The notes: generated by a model not told the origin, from the sequence alone. Shown: positions 8,296 to 16,852, counted from the stretch's first letter. The stretch: 64,000 bases of DNA from Hyphomicrobiales bacterium (GCA_016710435.1 JADJVV010000001.1:2192501-2256500), one strand, 5' to 3'. Translations and numbers: made by a program.

Positions 8296-8481
8296 TTACG
8301 ATTTGAAGAATGCATCCGCCGCCGCCTTGGAAGCCTTCTTCTTCGCGATCTCGGCCTTCAGCCGGGAGATTTCTCCTTCAAAAGCAACGATGCGCAGCTC
8401 CAGTTCGGCGAGCGATACGGTGTCGAGCGGTTCACCGGCGATGAGCATTGCTTTCGGTTTTGGTAAATCGTCGGGCTCCAT
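8296..8481 (-). CDS. DUF1192 family small protein
   Basis: The 61-residue product matches the DUF1192 pattern: a short acidic N terminus, SLAELELRIVAFEGEISRLK as a helical core, and the terminal KKKASKAAADAFFKS shared by family members. It is probably a short coiled-coil protein of unknown function. ATG 8481 is chosen because GGAGG lies five bases upstream; ATG 8493 is in frame but lacks a binding site. Its divergent partner, a zeta-crystallin-like oxidoreductase, is a common neighbour of DUF1192 in alphaproteobacteria. Confidence 0.85.
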   Translation of the reverse strand: MEPDDLPKPKAMLIAGEPLDTVSLAELELRIVAFEGEISRLKAEIAKKKASKAAADAFFKS

Positions 8482-8547
8482 GGCATCCTCCATTGCTTGC
8501 GGGAATTCTGGCCCACAGATTAACCTTGGGCAAGCTGCAGGAGAAAC

Positions 8548-9534
8548 ATGATGAAGATGAAGGTGATTGCCATTCGCGCCCCCGGCGGCCCCGACGTGCT
8601 GGTGCCGGCCGAATTGGACCGGCCCGCACCTGCAGAGGGGCAGGTGCTGGTCAAGGTGGCGGCAGCGGGCGTCAACCGTCCCGATGTGATGCAGCGCAAG
8701 GGCGCCTATCCTCCGCCACCCGGCGCACCGGCCACGCCGGGGCTGGAGATTGCAGGCCATGTGGTGGCGCTGGGCGAAGGCGTGACGCGCTGGAAGACGG
8801 GCGATGAAGTGTGCGCATTGGTGCCGGGCGGCGGTTACGCGGAATATTGCATCGCCTCCGCCGACAACTGCCTGCCCGTGCCGAAAGGAATGACCCTCAC
8901 CGAAGCCGCAGCCCTGCCCGAAACCTATTTCACCGTGTGGACCAATGTCTTCGAGCGCGGCGGCTTGCGCGGCGGCGAGACATTTCTGGTGCATGGCGGC
9001 ACCAGCGGCATCGGCTCCACCGCGATCATGCTGGCAACGGCATTTGGCGCGCGCGTTGTGGCCACGGCCGGCTCGGATGTGAAGTGCGCCGCATGCCGCG
9101 AATTCGGAGCCAGCCTCGCCATCAACTACCGCACGCAGGATTTTGTCGCCGTGATGAAGGAGCAGGGCATCGCCGCCGACGTCATTCTCGACATGGTGGG
9201 CGGGGATTATGTGGAGCGCAATCTCAGGGCCGCCGCCATGCACGGCCGCATCGTGCAGATCGCGTTCCAGGAAGGCTCGCGCGTGCAGGCCGACCTGCTG
9301 CCCATCATGGTGAAACGCCTCACCTACACGGGCTCCACCTTGCGGCCGCGCAGCGTCGCGGAAAAGGCTGCTATTGCCCGTGCGCTGGAAGAAAAGGTCT
9401 GGCCGCTGCTCGCCGCGGGGCGCTGCCGGCCCACAATTCATGCGGCATTTCCGCTGGAAAAGGCCGCCGAAGCGCACGCCCTGATGGAAAGTTCAACCCA
9501 CGTCGGCAAGATCGTCCTCACCGTGGGAAGCTGA
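8548..9534 (+). CDS. NAD(P)H-quinone oxidoreductase, zeta-crystallin/PIG3 type
   Basis: A 328-residue zinc-free medium-chain dehydrogenase/reductase. The N-terminal GroES-like half has GVNRPDVMQRKGAYPPPP, typical of PIG3-like quinone oxidoreductases. The Rossmann half has LVHGGTSGIGSTAIMLA as nucleotide-binding motif. No zinc-binding cysteine pattern is present. It should reduce quinones or related carbonyls using NADPH in the cytoplasm. AGGAG stands five bases before ATG 8548. Confidence 0.9.
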   Translation: MMKMKVIAIRAPGGPDVLVPAELDRPAPAEGQVLVKVAAAGVNRPDVMQRKGAYPPPPGAPATPGLEIAGHVVALGEGVTRWKTGDEVCALVPGGGYAEYCIASADNCLPVPKGMTLTEAAALPETYFTVWTNVFERGGLRGGETFLVHGGTSGIGSTAIMLATAFGARVVATAGSDVKCAACREFGASLAINYRTQDFVAVMKEQGIAADVILDMVGGDYVERNLRAAAMHGRIVQIAFQEGSRVQADLLPIMVKRLTYTGSTLRPRSVAEKAAIARALEEKVWPLLAAGRCRPTIHAAFPLEKAAEAHALMESSTHVGKIVLTVGS

Positions 9535-9564
9535 TTGCCTTCGGGGCTGCAATCCCCTATAGGG
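9534..9564 (+). promoter_or_regulatory. Candidate trcR promoter
   Basis: ATTGCC (9534-9539), 17 bases, CTATAG (9557-9562). The -10 lies inside the palindrome CCCTATAGGG (9555-9564) and is followed by gaccgccat, almost the same as after the rpmE palindrome. The leader to trcR is about 65 bases. Confidence 0.5.
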
Positions 9565-9634
9565 ACCGCCATCCCCGACAAGTTGTGTCCAAACAATTGG
9601 AGCCCGTGGAACGGTTCCGAAGGAGCGAAATATT

Positions 9635-10357
9635 ATGTCACGCCCACCCCTGATGCCGAAAGCCACCGCCGTTTGGCTGGTCGAGAACACGACGCTCACC
9701 TTCAAGCAGATCGCGGACTTCTGTCACCTGCATGAACTCGAAGTGAAGGGCATCGCCGATGGCGACGTCGCCACTGGTGTGAAGGGCCTCGATCCCGTCA
9801 CCGGCGGTCAGCTCACGCGCGAGGAAATCGCCGAGGCCGAAGCCGACACCAGCCGCCCGCTCGCCATCCTGGAATCGAAGGTCGATGTGCAGGTGAAGAA
9901 GTCGACGGCCGGCCCCCGCTACACGCCGGTCTCGCGCCGTGGCGACCGCCCGGACGCCATCGCCTGGCTGCTGCGCTATCACCCCGAACTGCCCGATGCC
10001 GCGATCATGAAGCTCGTCGGCACGACAAAGCACACGATCAACGCCGTGCGTGAGCGCAGCCACTGGAACATCTCGTCCATCAAGCCGGTCGATCCCGTGT
10101 CGCTCGGACTGTGCTCGCAGATCGATCTCGATTTCGCCGTGCAGAAGGCCGCCAACCGAAAGAAGATCAGCGGCGATGCGGAACCCCCGCGCACGCTCAT
10201 TCCTGCCGCCGAAGTGGAAGGCACGACAGCCCACCGCATGGCCATGGAAGAACGCGAAGCCGCTGCGGCTGCCGCAGGAAACGGCCGCGAGGTTGACCTC
10301 GATGCGGACTCGGTCTTCGCCAAGCTCAAGGGCATGAAGCAGGAAGATCAGGAGTAA
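9635..10357 (+). CDS. trcR: Cell cycle transcriptional regulator TrcR (DUF1013)
   Basis: The 240-residue protein matches DUF1013 throughout: PLMPKATAVWLVENTTLTF at the N terminus, LTFKQIADFCHLHELEVKGI as a helix-turn-helix, then GDRPDAIAWLLRYHPELPDA and KLVGTTKHTINAVRERSHWN. TrcR of Caulobacter binds RNA polymerase and tracks with it to control cell-cycle promoters. The C-terminal Ala/Glu-rich tail is typical. AGGAG lies upstream of ATG 9635. Two bases after its stop begins an SDR-like gene, so the two are cotranscribed. It lies 1.7 kb from rcdA, another cell-cycle gene. Confidence 0.9.
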   Translation: MSRPPLMPKATAVWLVENTTLTFKQIADFCHLHELEVKGIADGDVATGVKGLDPVTGGQLTREEIAEAEADTSRPLAILESKVDVQVKKSTAGPRYTPVSRRGDRPDAIAWLLRYHPELPDAAIMKLVGTTKHTINAVRERSHWNISSIKPVDPVSLGLCSQIDLDFAVQKAANRKKISGDAEPPRTLIPAAEVEGTTAHRMAMEEREAAAAAAGNGREVDLDADSVFAKLKGMKQEDQE

Positions 10358-10359
10358 TC

Positions 10360-10959
10360 ATGCGCATTCTCGCTGTGGGTGGAACCGGAACCGTCGGCAA
10401 GGCCGCCCTCAGCGACCTGCGCAAGCGCCATGACATCGTCACCGCGGGTCGCACCACCGGTGATGTGAAGGTCGATGTCATGGACGAGGCCTCCATCGAG
10501 GCCATGTTCAAGGCCTTGGGCCCTGTCGACGCGGTGGTCACGACCACCGGCCACGGCCACTTCGGACCCGTTGCCGACATGACCCCGCAGCAGTTCCGCA
10601 AGGGCGTGGAAGACAAGCTCATGGGCCAGATCAATGTGGCCCTGATCGCCATCCGCCACGTGAAGGATGGTGGTTCGATCACCATCACCAGCGGCGTCAC
10701 CAACCGCGATTTCATTCGCAAGGGCGCCAACGCCGCGTCCATGAACGGTGCGCTGGACGACTTCGTGCGCGCCGCTGCGATTGAAATGCCGCGCGGCATT
10801 CGCATCAACTGCGTGAGCCCGGGCCTACTGGAAGAATCGGCTGTGAAGTACGACGGCTTCTTCCCCGGCCATGTTCCCGTCACGTCGGCCCGCGTCGGCA
10901 TCGCCTTCACCAAATGCGTGGAAGGCGCCATCAACGGCCAGGTGGTGACGGTCGACTAA
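10360..10959 (+). CDS. SDR-fold protein without the catalytic YxxxK
   Basis: A 199-residue short-chain dehydrogenase-like protein. The N-terminal nucleotide motif GGTGTVGKAA is intact, and the family motif INCVSPGLLEES is present. In the place of the catalytic Tyr-x3-Lys, the alignment gives NAASMNGALDDF, so both Tyr and Lys are missing. This resembles the Lin1944-like SDR subgroup, known to lack the usual active site. It may be a nucleotide-sensing or structural protein rather than an oxidoreductase (inference). It starts two bases after trcR and is very probably translated from the same mRNA. Confidence 0.8.
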   Translation: MRILAVGGTGTVGKAALSDLRKRHDIVTAGRTTGDVKVDVMDEASIEAMFKALGPVDAVVTTTGHGHFGPVADMTPQQFRKGVEDKLMGQINVALIAIRHVKDGGSITITSGVTNRDFIRKGANAASMNGALDDFVRAAAIEMPRGIRINCVSPGLLEESAVKYDGFFPGHVPVTSARVGIAFTKCVEGAINGQVVTVD

Positions 10960-10984
10960 CCGCCCGCCGCCTGCCCCCCGCGCA

Positions 10985-11758
10985 TCACTCCGGCACCGGC
11001 ACCGTATAGTTCAGCGGCATGCGCGCGCCATCGACGTAGATGATCTGACCCGACACATAGCTTGCATCGTCGGAAGCGAGGAACGTCGCAACGCTCGCCA
11101 CTTCCGAAGGCTCGCCCGGACGCCCCAGCGGTGTGCGCGACATGGCGCGCGTATAGGCCGCCTTGTCCTGCAGCGTCGCGGTGAGCATGTCGGTGCGGAT
11201 CGATCCCGGGCCGATGCCGTTGACGCGGATGCCGTGGGGCGCCAGCGCCAGCGCTGCAACGGCGGTCAGCTGCTTCACGCCACCCTTCGACATGACGTAG
11301 GGTGCAATGGCCGGAATGGCGAGCGTGTCGTTGACCGATGACATGTTGACGATGGCGCCCGCCTTGCGGCCCGCCCGCACCTGCTTCACCATTTCGCGCG
11401 CCGCCGCCTGCAACATCAGGAACGAGCCCTTGAGGTTGATGTCGAGGACGTGGTCGTAGTCCTCCTCGGTGAGATCCAGGAAATCCTTTGCCAGCGAGAC
11501 TCCCGCATTGTTGACGAGAATGTCGAGGCTGCCATGGTCGCGCACCACGGCGGCGACCAGCGCATTCACATCCTTCGGCTTGGACACGTCGCAGTGATGA
11601 TAGTTGGCGCGGATGCGGCTTGCTTCCCTCACGCCCATTTCATCCAGCACGTCGCACATCACCACCCGGGCCCCTTCGGCGACGAAGCGTTCGGCGATGG
11701 AAAGGCCGATTCCCTTGGCAGATCCGGTGATGACGGCAATGCGGTCCTTCAGCTTCAA
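10985..11758 (-). CDS. Short-chain dehydrogenase/reductase, classical
   Basis: A 257-residue classical SDR: cofactor motif TGSAKGIG, NNAG (VNNAGVS), catalytic Ser in NMSSVN, catalytic Tyr and Lys in YVMSK, and the C-terminal SGQIIYVDGARMPLNY. Substrate is probably a sugar, polyol or hydroxy acid (inference from its neighbours: a second SDR nine bases upstream, an MFS transporter and a SorC-type sugar regulator, all leftward). It is the last gene of that set and converges with the trcR operon. Confidence 0.9.
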   Translation of the reverse strand: MKLKDRIAVITGSAKGIGLSIAERFVAEGARVVMCDVLDEMGVREASRIRANYHHCDVSKPKDVNALVAAVVRDHGSLDILVNNAGVSLAKDFLDLTEEDYDHVLDINLKGSFLMLQAAAREMVKQVRAGRKAGAIVNMSSVNDTLAIPAIAPYVMSKGGVKQLTAVAALALAPHGIRVNGIGPGSIRTDMLTATLQDKAAYTRAMSRTPLGRPGEPSEVASVATFLASDDASYVSGQIIYVDGARMPLNYTVPVPE

Positions 11759-11767
11759 TTTCAGCTC

Positions 11768-12517
11768 CTAATGTCCATGAAAATTGGCCGTCGCCGTCTC
11801 CATCAGCACCGACATGAAATGCACATGCCGGGCCCGCGAGAGGGCGCCGAGCGCGGTTCCTACCACATCCTTGGTGGTAAGCCAGCTTGCCGTATCGCGT
11901 GCTGCATCCCATTCCTTCGGGTTGAGTGGCGACAGGTCCTCGATGTTCGGCGGATAGAGCGCCGTCACCCGCACGCCCGTGCCGCGGAGTTCTTGCCGCA
12001 GGCCGTCCGTCAATCCCGCCTGTCCATGCTTCGACGCGATGTAGGCGATGGATGCGCCTTGCAGCGGCACGTTGCTCATGCCGCTCACCGACACGACATT
12101 GACGATGTCGGCAGCGGGAGACGCCTTGAGCAGCGGCAGCAATCCGCGCGTCAGCAGAAGTGTGCCCGTGACGTTGGCGGTGATCGTCTGCTGGATCGCA
12201 AATGCATCATGCGAATCCATGGACCCCGACAGCCACATCGCGCCGTTGTTGACGAGAATGTCGAGTGGCTGGTTCTGGTCGCGCCAGGCCTTGGCGAAAA
12301 GCGTGACCTGCGAGACATCGGCGAGATCGAGCGCATGATATTCGGGTGCCGTGCCAGTGCGCAGGCGGATCGATTCCGCCAGCGCCGAAAGTGGTTCGAT
12401 GTTGCGCGCCGTGAGGAAGAGCTTCGCGCCCATGTCGGCGAGGACCACGGCAAAGGCGGCTCCGAGGCCTCGCGCGGCACCCGTGATGAAGACGCGTTTC
12501 CCCTTGATCTGATCCAT
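11768..12517 (-). CDS. Short-chain dehydrogenase/reductase, classical
   Basis: A 249-residue SDR with GAARGLG cofactor motif, NNGAMW, catalytic Ser in VSVSGMS and Tyr/Lys in YIASK. The C-terminal part (VRVTALYPPNIEDLSPLNP) lacks the usual substrate-loop sequence of FabG-like enzymes. It lies between the MFS gene (19-base gap) and a second SDR (9-base gap), which fits an operon. Two different SDRs with a transporter suggest consecutive oxidation and reduction of an imported compound; the compound is unknown. Confidence 0.88.
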   Translation of the reverse strand: MDQIKGKRVFITGAARGLGAAFAVVLADMGAKLFLTARNIEPLSALAESIRLRTGTAPEYHALDLADVSQVTLFAKAWRDQNQPLDILVNNGAMWLSGSMDSHDAFAIQQTITANVTGTLLLTRGLLPLLKASPAADIVNVVSVSGMSNVPLQGASIAYIASKHGQAGLTDGLRQELRGTGVRVTALYPPNIEDLSPLNPKEWDAARDTASWLTTKDVVGTALGALSRARHVHFMSVLMETATANFHGH

Positions 12518-12536
12518 CTCGTCTCCGTTGTGCGGA

Positions 12537-13682
12537 TCAATATGTGTCCGCAGCTTTCACCATGCGCGCGCAGAAGGCGATGATCAAGGCAGCGGCGACG
12601 GTGATGAACATCGCCTGCTGGAGGGATGTGAAGTCCGCAACGACGCCGATCAGCGGCGGTCCGGCAAGAAACCCGGAATAGCCGAGCGAGGTGACGGCAG
12701 CGATGCCGCGCCCCGGCGCTTCCGGTTCAAGCCGCCCGCCGCCCGCGAACAGGATGGGCGCAACATTGCCGATGCCGACACCCGCAAAAGCAAAAGCTGC
12801 AAGTGAGAGGACTGCGTGGGGTGCGAGCAGGGCGGCTGCTGTTCCTGCCGCAGTGAGACCGGCACTCACAGCCACAAGCCGCACCGCGCCGAAATGAAGG
12901 CGCAGCCTGTCGCCCGTGAAGCGCGCCACACTCATGCCCGTCTGATAGAAGCCGAAGGCCATGGCAGCGAAGGCAGCATCCACGACGAAGCGTTCGCGCA
13001 ACATCAGGGCGCCCCAGTCTGCCACGGAGCCTTCAATCATCAGCGCCAGAAAACAGAGAAGGCCTAGCCCGATGGAAGCGCCCGTGGGCCAGGCGAAGTG
13101 CGATCCCGACAATCCCCGGTCCAGATGGCTGGGCAAGAGATATTGGCTGCATACGAGCATGGCGATGAACACAGGTCCGCACACGGCGGCGAGTTGCACG
13201 GCAGGTCCGGCAGCACCGAGCAGCCATGCCCCGCCGATCGTGCCGATTGCAGCGCCAATGCTGAAGCCGCCATGGAAGCCGGACATCACCGGCCTCCTGA
13301 GAGCCCGCTCGATCAGCAAGCCATGGGCATTCATGGCCACGTCCATGGACCCGATGGAAGCCCCCAGCAACACACCGCCCGCAATGAACGGCGGAAGGTC
13401 CGGCGCCAGCGATGGTGCCGCCACGGACGCCGCAAACATCATTCCCGTGATCATGGTGAGCCGCGCACTGCCGTAGAGGTTGACCAGTGCGCCGGCCACC
13501 GGCATCGCCACCACGGCTCCCACTGCCACACACAGCAGCGAAAGCCCGAACGTGGTGAGGCTCACATCAAGGCGGACCTTGGCGAGGGGAATTTGCGTGG
13601 CCCATACGCCGAACAGCATGCCGTGCAAAACGAACATCGCCAGAAGCGCAAAGCGGGCAGTGGAAGCGTGAGGCGGCGGCAT
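12537..13682 (-). CDS. Major facilitator superfamily transporter
   Basis: A 381-residue hydrophobic protein with about twelve membrane segments, beginning FALLAMFVLHGMLFGVWATQI. The loop after helix 2 and the SMDVAMNAHGLLIER segment resemble the YbjJ/FucP-like branch of MFS. It would move a small solute across the inner membrane. It lies downstream of the SorC regulator and upstream of two SDR genes, all on the minus strand, which suggests uptake of the compound that the SDRs process (inference). Direction of transport cannot be read from the sequence. Confidence 0.87.
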   Translation of the reverse strand: MPPPHASTARFALLAMFVLHGMLFGVWATQIPLAKVRLDVSLTTFGLSLLCVAVGAVVAMPVAGALVNLYGSARLTMITGMMFAASVAAPSLAPDLPPFIAGGVLLGASIGSMDVAMNAHGLLIERALRRPVMSGFHGGFSIGAAIGTIGGAWLLGAAGPAVQLAAVCGPVFIAMLVCSQYLLPSHLDRGLSGSHFAWPTGASIGLGLLCFLALMIEGSVADWGALMLRERFVVDAAFAAMAFGFYQTGMSVARFTGDRLRLHFGAVRLVAVSAGLTAAGTAAALLAPHAVLSLAAFAFAGVGIGNVAPILFAGGGRLEPEAPGRGIAAVTSLGYSGFLAGPPLIGVVADFTSLQQAMFITVAAALIIAFCARMVKAADTY

Positions 13683-13769
13683 GGCGAATCCTGGTAGGGA
13701 GCGAGGGACTTACGGCGAGCGCCGCCGTTAGCATTCCTGCTGCCCCCTGTGCCAGCGCCTCCGCCGATG

Positions 13770-14768
13770 TCAGCCCCGCGCCTCAAGCAGGGCGCGCGCC
13801 GTGTCCTCATTGGTGATGAGCACGTTCGCGGCGGAAAGTTTCATGCCTGCAAGCAGGGCAGGAACCTTGTCGTTGCCGCCCGAGATCAGCACCCGGCGCG
13901 GCACCTTGCGCAGGCGCTCGATCGGCATCGACATCACGCGCGCGTTGATGGGATGATCAACGATGCGGCCCTCGGCATCGAAGAAATGATAGAGCAGGTC
14001 GCCCACCGCATTGGCGGCCACCAGTGATTGCCGGTCCGCCTCGCTCATGAAGCCGAAGCGGAACGAGGTCGAGAGTGCCGACATGGTGCCGACGCTGACC
14101 AGCGCCATGTTCATGTTGTCGGCCCGGTTGAGCACGCCATCGAGGCCGCAGCGCTCGATGAGGGCGCGTCTCGTCTCGGGGGAATCCACCACCGCCGGAG
14201 CCGTGAGCAAATAGCAGTCGGCCCCCACCGTGTTGGCGAACTGCCAGGCGAATTCCGCCGGGTTGAACCGCCGCGCCTGCACGATGCCGCCGAGCAGCGA
14301 CACCACCTCGACATTGTTCAGTTCCCGGGGCGACAGTGTTTGCAGCGATTCATAGAGCGTTGCACCCCAGCCCACGCCCAGGCAGAAATTGTCGGTGAGC
14401 TGGTCCGTCACATACATGCCCGCGGCAAAGCCGATGGCCTTGTTCACGTGGCCGGGTTCTGCCGGCTCCGGCACCACAACGGCATCGGTAAGGCCGAAAC
14501 GTGCCTTCAATTGTGCTTCCAGGTCGAGGCACTCGGCCACGCCCCCGGTGATCCAGATCTTCACTTCGCGCTGCTTCAGCGCTTCGTTGATGTTGCGCAC
14601 CACCGTCACGCGGCCAATGCCCAGGCGGTCGGCGATTTCGTTTTGCGTCAGCCCTTCGACATAGTACATCCACGCAATGCGCATGCGATTGCGCGCCACG
14701 CGACCCGCCGTGCGTTCGGGCAGTGGATCGCCGGAAAACGGCATCGTGTCTTTGCCCAAGGCAATCAT
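13770..14768 (-). CDS. SorC/DeoR-type sugar-binding transcriptional regulator
   Basis: A 332-residue regulator. The N-terminal HTH (YVEGLTQNEIADRLGIGRVT, about residues 36-55) is followed by the SorC effector domain (VGWGATLYESL, VVSLLGGI, NMALVSVGTM, and the RRVLISGGNDK region). SorC proteins bind phosphorylated sugars and act on nearby operons. It is divergent from a sugar-type ABC importer across a 476-base gap and upstream of the MFS/SDR genes, so it may control both. The start at 14768 has a purine-rich sequence too close to the ATG; ATG 14744 (MPFSG) is an alternative. Confidence 0.88.
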   Translation of the reverse strand: MIALGKDTMPFSGDPLPERTAGRVARNRMRIAWMYYVEGLTQNEIADRLGIGRVTVVRNINEALKQREVKIWITGGVAECLDLEAQLKARFGLTDAVVVPEPAEPGHVNKAIGFAAGMYVTDQLTDNFCLGVGWGATLYESLQTLSPRELNNVEVVSLLGGIVQARRFNPAEFAWQFANTVGADCYLLTAPAVVDSPETRRALIERCGLDGVLNRADNMNMALVSVGTMSALSTSFRFGFMSEADRQSLVAANAVGDLLYHFFDAEGRIVDHPINARVMSMPIERLRKVPRRVLISGGNDKVPALLAGMKLSAANVLITNEDTARALLEARG

Positions 14769-14943
14769 CCTCGCTCATCAATCCACCGCCCGCGCGATGG
14801 ATACATCTGCCCTTTCATAGCACAATTGTTTCGGAATGCAGACAGGGATTGTGTTCGCCCGCCCCTTGCAGGGAAGGTGCGCGGCCCAAGATTGGCCCGT
14901 TTTCAGCCTCAGAAATGAGAGGTTCACACCTAAAACGAAACAT

Positions 14944-14972
14944 TTGCATTCTCGAAAGACATTAAGTAGTCT
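14944..14972 (+). promoter_or_regulatory. Candidate promoter of the ABC importer operon
   Basis: The 476-base gap 14769-15244 is AT-richer than its surroundings at 14920-15000. TTGCAT (14944-14949), 17 bases and TAGTCT (14967-14972) form a plausible promoter, giving a leader of about 265 bases before the binding-protein gene. No clear SorC operator could be picked by eye. The leader contains a short translated-looking frame described separately. Confidence 0.35.
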
Positions 14973-15026
14973 AATTGAACCAAAGAACAACAAGGGCTCG
15001 AAGGCCCGCTTGGGAGGACTGACGTG

Positions 15027-15245
15027 ATGCCTGTCACAGGTGTCTCCAGACGTGTCGCCACTTGCCGGAGGCCGCTGTTCATGGCGGCCAATGCGGCTCG
15101 GCCCGTGCTGTCTTCTTCCCCTGATCCAGAATCGATTTCGTGCGGCTCCTCTCCCTGGGGGACGGCATTGAAGACCCCGCGCCACGGCTGGCCTGCCGTA
15201 GTCCATGGGTTTGCAGAACCAGGCCACACCAACGGAGGAATGTGA
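15027..15245 (+). CDS. Possible leader peptide frame coupled to the binding-protein gene
   Basis: A 72-codon frame starts at ATG 15027 (or GTG 15024) with an excellent ribosome binding site GGGAGG at 15012-15017. Its stop TGA (15243-15245) shares its last base with the ATG of the following gene (TGATG). The peptide begins MPVTGVSRRVATCRRPLFMA and has no recognised domain; it is Arg/Pro/Ser-rich. Strong binding site plus stop-start overlap suggest translational coupling, but the frame could be fortuitous, since GC-rich DNA holds many open frames. Confidence 0.3.
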   Translation: MPVTGVSRRVATCRRPLFMAANAARPVLSSSPDPESISCGSSPWGTALKTPRHGWPAVVHGFAEPGHTNGGM

Positions 15246-16813
15246 TGAAGTTCAAGAAGTCGGGTCTGGTCACCCGCCGCTCACTGCTGAAGAGCACCGC
15301 GGCCACGGGTGCAGCACTCAGCGTCGGCGGCGTGAACCTGTTCAATGTGAACCGGGCCTTTGCCGACATGCAAAACCCTGCGGACGTGCTGGCCAAGATC
15401 AATGTGGCCAATTACGTGAACAAGGATTACCAGAAGCAGTATGGCCTGAATGGCGACGAGCTGATGTGGGATCCGAACAAGGACTGGATCCGCACTGCTG
15501 ACTGGGAAGCCATCCGCAAGGAACATGGCGGCAAGACCGTCCGCTTCCTGATCTCGTCGGATGACCGTGAATCGGCACTTCAGGGCACGCAGCCCTTCAA
15601 GGATCTCTCGGGCATCAACATTGATCTCGTGGCCATCCCTGACGGCGACATGAAGAACAAGATTGTCTCGGAAGCCATGTCGGGTAACCCGTCGTTCGAC
15701 TGCATGCAGTTCTTCTCTCCGTGGCTCGGCGACTTCGCCGCCCAGGGCCTGCTTGCCAAGCTCGACGACTATGCCGCCAAGTGGAAGCTGCCGCTCGACG
15801 ATTTCTATGACACCTACCGCCTGAACTACGCCAACTTTGGCGACAAGGGCATGTTCGGCATTCCGTTCGACTGCGACATCCAGCAGGTTCACATCCGCAA
15901 GTCGATCTTCAAGCAGGTTCTCGGCAAGGATCCGGACACCACCACCACCATCCCGACCTACGAGGAAATGGTGCGTCTGGCCCCTGAATTGAACAAGGCA
16001 CAGAAGGGCGTTGCGGGCATCGGCATGATGGCTGGCCGCGGCTTCTGGGCCACCTACCTGTGGGAGCATGTTGCCGCCCAGCACGGCATGATGCTGTTCG
16101 ACGACAAGTGGGAGCCGATCTTCAACGGCGACGCCGGCATGAAGGGCCTGGAAACCATCCTCGCCCTGTCCAAGCATGCCATCGAAGGCGTTGCTGCAGC
16201 CGACTGGCCGACCAACCGTGGCGCCTTCCTTGGCGGCCAGATCGCCTGCAACATCTCGTGGCAGGACTCGGGCACCCAGGCCACGCGCCCGGATCAGTCC
16301 AAACTCGGTGACGACATCCTGACGATCTATGAACCGCGCGTTGCCGGTGGCACCTATTGCCCGCCGAACATCGCTGGCTCGACCTCGTCGGTTGCCGCGA
16401 CTTCGCCGGAACCGGAAGCAGCCTTCCTGCTGCTCTCGTTCCTCACGACGTCGTCGATCATGGCCATGAACGAAGCCAACGCCAACGGCGTTGCACCTGG
16501 CTACCGCTCGGTGCTCACCAACGAGAACCTCCGCAAGGTCTCGCAGCCGGCCAAGATCTGGTCCGAGTCGCTGGACTACGCCTGGTGCTCGCCGCGCCTC
16601 CCGTCGGCCTTCGACATGGAGCAGGAAATCGGCTTCCAGATCAACGATGCCATCGTCGGCAAGGTCGGTGCCAAGGAAGCGCTCGACAACGCCGCTGCCA
16701 AGGTCAAGGACATCATGACCAAGTCCGGCTTCTATGCAGGCAAGGACCCGGTGTCCTACGCCTCCATGGCTCCGGGCCTCAACTTGGGCGCGGGCAAGAA
16801 GGCGCCCATCTAA
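15245..16813 (+). CDS. ABC importer substrate-binding protein, sugar type, Tat-exported
   Basis: A 522-residue protein. The N terminus carries a twin-arginine signal (TRRSLLKSTAATGAALS, about residues 10-26) with cleavage expected near AFA-DM, so it is exported folded to the periplasm. The mature part is a family 1 extracellular solute-binding protein (for example FLISSDDRESALQGTQPFKD and the aromatic-rich SWQDSGTQATRP and LDYAWCSPRLPSA segments). GGAGG lies six bases before ATG 15245. Two permease genes follow after an intercistronic hairpin. The substrate is probably a sugar or polyol. Codon use is strongly biased to the preferred GC-ending codons, as in highly expressed genes. Confidence 0.92.
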   Translation: MKFKKSGLVTRRSLLKSTAATGAALSVGGVNLFNVNRAFADMQNPADVLAKINVANYVNKDYQKQYGLNGDELMWDPNKDWIRTADWEAIRKEHGGKTVRFLISSDDRESALQGTQPFKDLSGINIDLVAIPDGDMKNKIVSEAMSGNPSFDCMQFFSPWLGDFAAQGLLAKLDDYAAKWKLPLDDFYDTYRLNYANFGDKGMFGIPFDCDIQQVHIRKSIFKQVLGKDPDTTTTIPTYEEMVRLAPELNKAQKGVAGIGMMAGRGFWATYLWEHVAAQHGMMLFDDKWEPIFNGDAGMKGLETILALSKHAIEGVAAADWPTNRGAFLGGQIACNISWQDSGTQATRPDQSKLGDDILTIYEPRVAGGTYCPPNIAGSTSSVAATSPEPEAAFLLLSFLTTSSIMAMNEANANGVAPGYRSVLTNENLRKVSQPAKIWSESLDYAWCSPRLPSAFDMEQEIGFQINDAIVGKVGAKEALDNAAAKVKDIMTKSGFYAGKDPVSYASMAPGLNLGAGKKAPI

Positions 16814-16826
16814 ACCGTTTACGCTG

Positions 16827-16852
16827 GATGGCCGGGGGAAACCCCGGCCATC
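16827..16852 (+). terminator. Intercistronic hairpin after the binding-protein gene
   Basis: A perfect 11-pair stem with a GAAA-type loop (arms 16827-16837 and 16842-16852), followed by a weak T-rich run (gcttttccccctttg). It probably acts as a partial terminator or mRNA-stabilising element that keeps binding protein in excess over permeases, as known for other importer operons. Confidence 0.75.
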
